The position numbers and the translations under genes are program-made. The notes under the pieces are model-generated. The model was not told the origin of the DNA. It did no database searches and worked only from the letters and a program-made list of their open reading frames with translations. This document shows, piece by piece, positions 51,994 through 52,148 of a stretch of DNA of 52,148 nt. Source of the DNA: Bacillota bacterium (GTDB lineage: Bacteria; Bacillota; UBA4882; UBA8346); NCBI GenBank assembly GCA_023429995.1, contig JAEZCE010000064.1:1-52148 (forward strand), read 5' to 3'. The first letter of the stretch is position 1. Each line of letters begins with the position of its first letter.

Positions 51994-52148
51994 CTACTTG
52001 AGCTCTCCGTTATTGCCGAGGACCTCCAGCATGACCAGTGCGCCGAGCTTAAAACCATATGCAAAAGAAGCGTAAGCTTCCATCACACTGGAGTCGCAAT
52101 CCAAATCCAAAAGCCCTTCCAGGGCCTTGTAATCTTCCGCCGGGAGCC
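51994..52148 (-). CDS. C-terminal end of an uncharacterised protein (runs off the window)
   Basis: The last 51 residues of a minus-strand gene: LPAEDYKALEGLLDLDCDSS, then VMEAYASFAYGFKLGALVML and EVLGNNGELK before TAG. The (F/Y)xxGFKLGALxMxEV ending resembles the small helical DUF6809 proteins of Clostridia, which are uncharacterised. The assignment rests on this short tail only. Confidence 0.6.
   Translation of the reverse strand, partial: LPAEDYKALEGLLDLDCDSSVMEAYASFAYGFKLGALVMLEVLGNNGELK

Overview
The window looks like a chromosomal segment from an outer-membrane-bearing (diderm) member of the Bacillota (Firmicutes). Firmicutes-type features are a cysteine T-box leader in front of cysE-cysS, YhaM- and YprB-type nucleases, consensus sigma-A promoters (TTGACA-17/18-TATAAT) and many GGAGG-type ribosome binding sites with TTG/GTG starts. 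Outer-membrane features are KdsB, LpxD, LptA, LptC, an LptF/G permease, OmpH/Skp proteins, BamA and TamB. I cannot name the genus from sequence reading alone. Almost every gene lies on the minus strand, so the natural reading direction is right to left. Only the CYTH-like gene and the LOG-family gene are on the plus strand.

Layout, left to right. 1-910: start of tuf behind tRNA-Thr, tRNA-fMet and tRNA-Tyr, two of the tRNAs with clear promoters. 1.43-1.66 kb: a stand-alone structured RNA with its own consensus promoter and intrinsic terminator and no gene behind it. 1.8-13.8 kb: an accessory and metabolic zone with a polygalacturonase, a HAD phosphatase, four GNAT acetyltransferases plus a GNAT fragment, a Nudix protein, a CYTH-like protein, an MgtC-like membrane protein, an MBL-fold hydrolase, an orphan TrpB2 and a diketogulonate reductase. 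14.0-17.1 kb: a hybrid histidine kinase with five PAS domains and a receiver. 17.2-18.2 kb: palindromic repeats and an array of about twenty degenerate 21-bp units. 18.2-23.3 kb: kdsB, cysS, cysE, the Cys T-box, and a Re-citrate/homocitrate synthase-family gene.

23.6-45.5 kb is one long same-strand block that holds the envelope machinery. In transcription order it contains an S55 (SpoIVB-type) protein, TamB, a sigma factor, a single-pass membrane protein, BamA, a second predicted beta-barrel, OmpH, a coiled-coil anchor protein, a membrane-anchored OmpH, LpxD, an LptF/G permease, LptC and LptA. It then runs on into YprB, YhaM, a polytopic membrane protein, MtaB, a HIT protein and rpsU. Many junctions are ATGA overlaps or gaps of a few bases, so the genes are probably co-transcribed in groups. 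Together they cover lipid A acylation, LPS transport across the periplasm, and chaperoning and insertion of outer-membrane proteins. 45.5-52.1 kb: a LOG-family protein, repeat-rich intergenic DNA, a patatin-like lipase, Tex, a DivIC/FtsB-like division protein, a small sigma-region-4-like HTH protein and the end of an uncharacterised gene.

The least explained items are the structured RNA at 1.43-1.66 kb, the 21-bp repeat array that encodes heptapeptide repeats, the second beta-barrel gene beside bamA, the OmpH/coiled-coil/OmpH trio and the sigma factor inside the envelope cluster.
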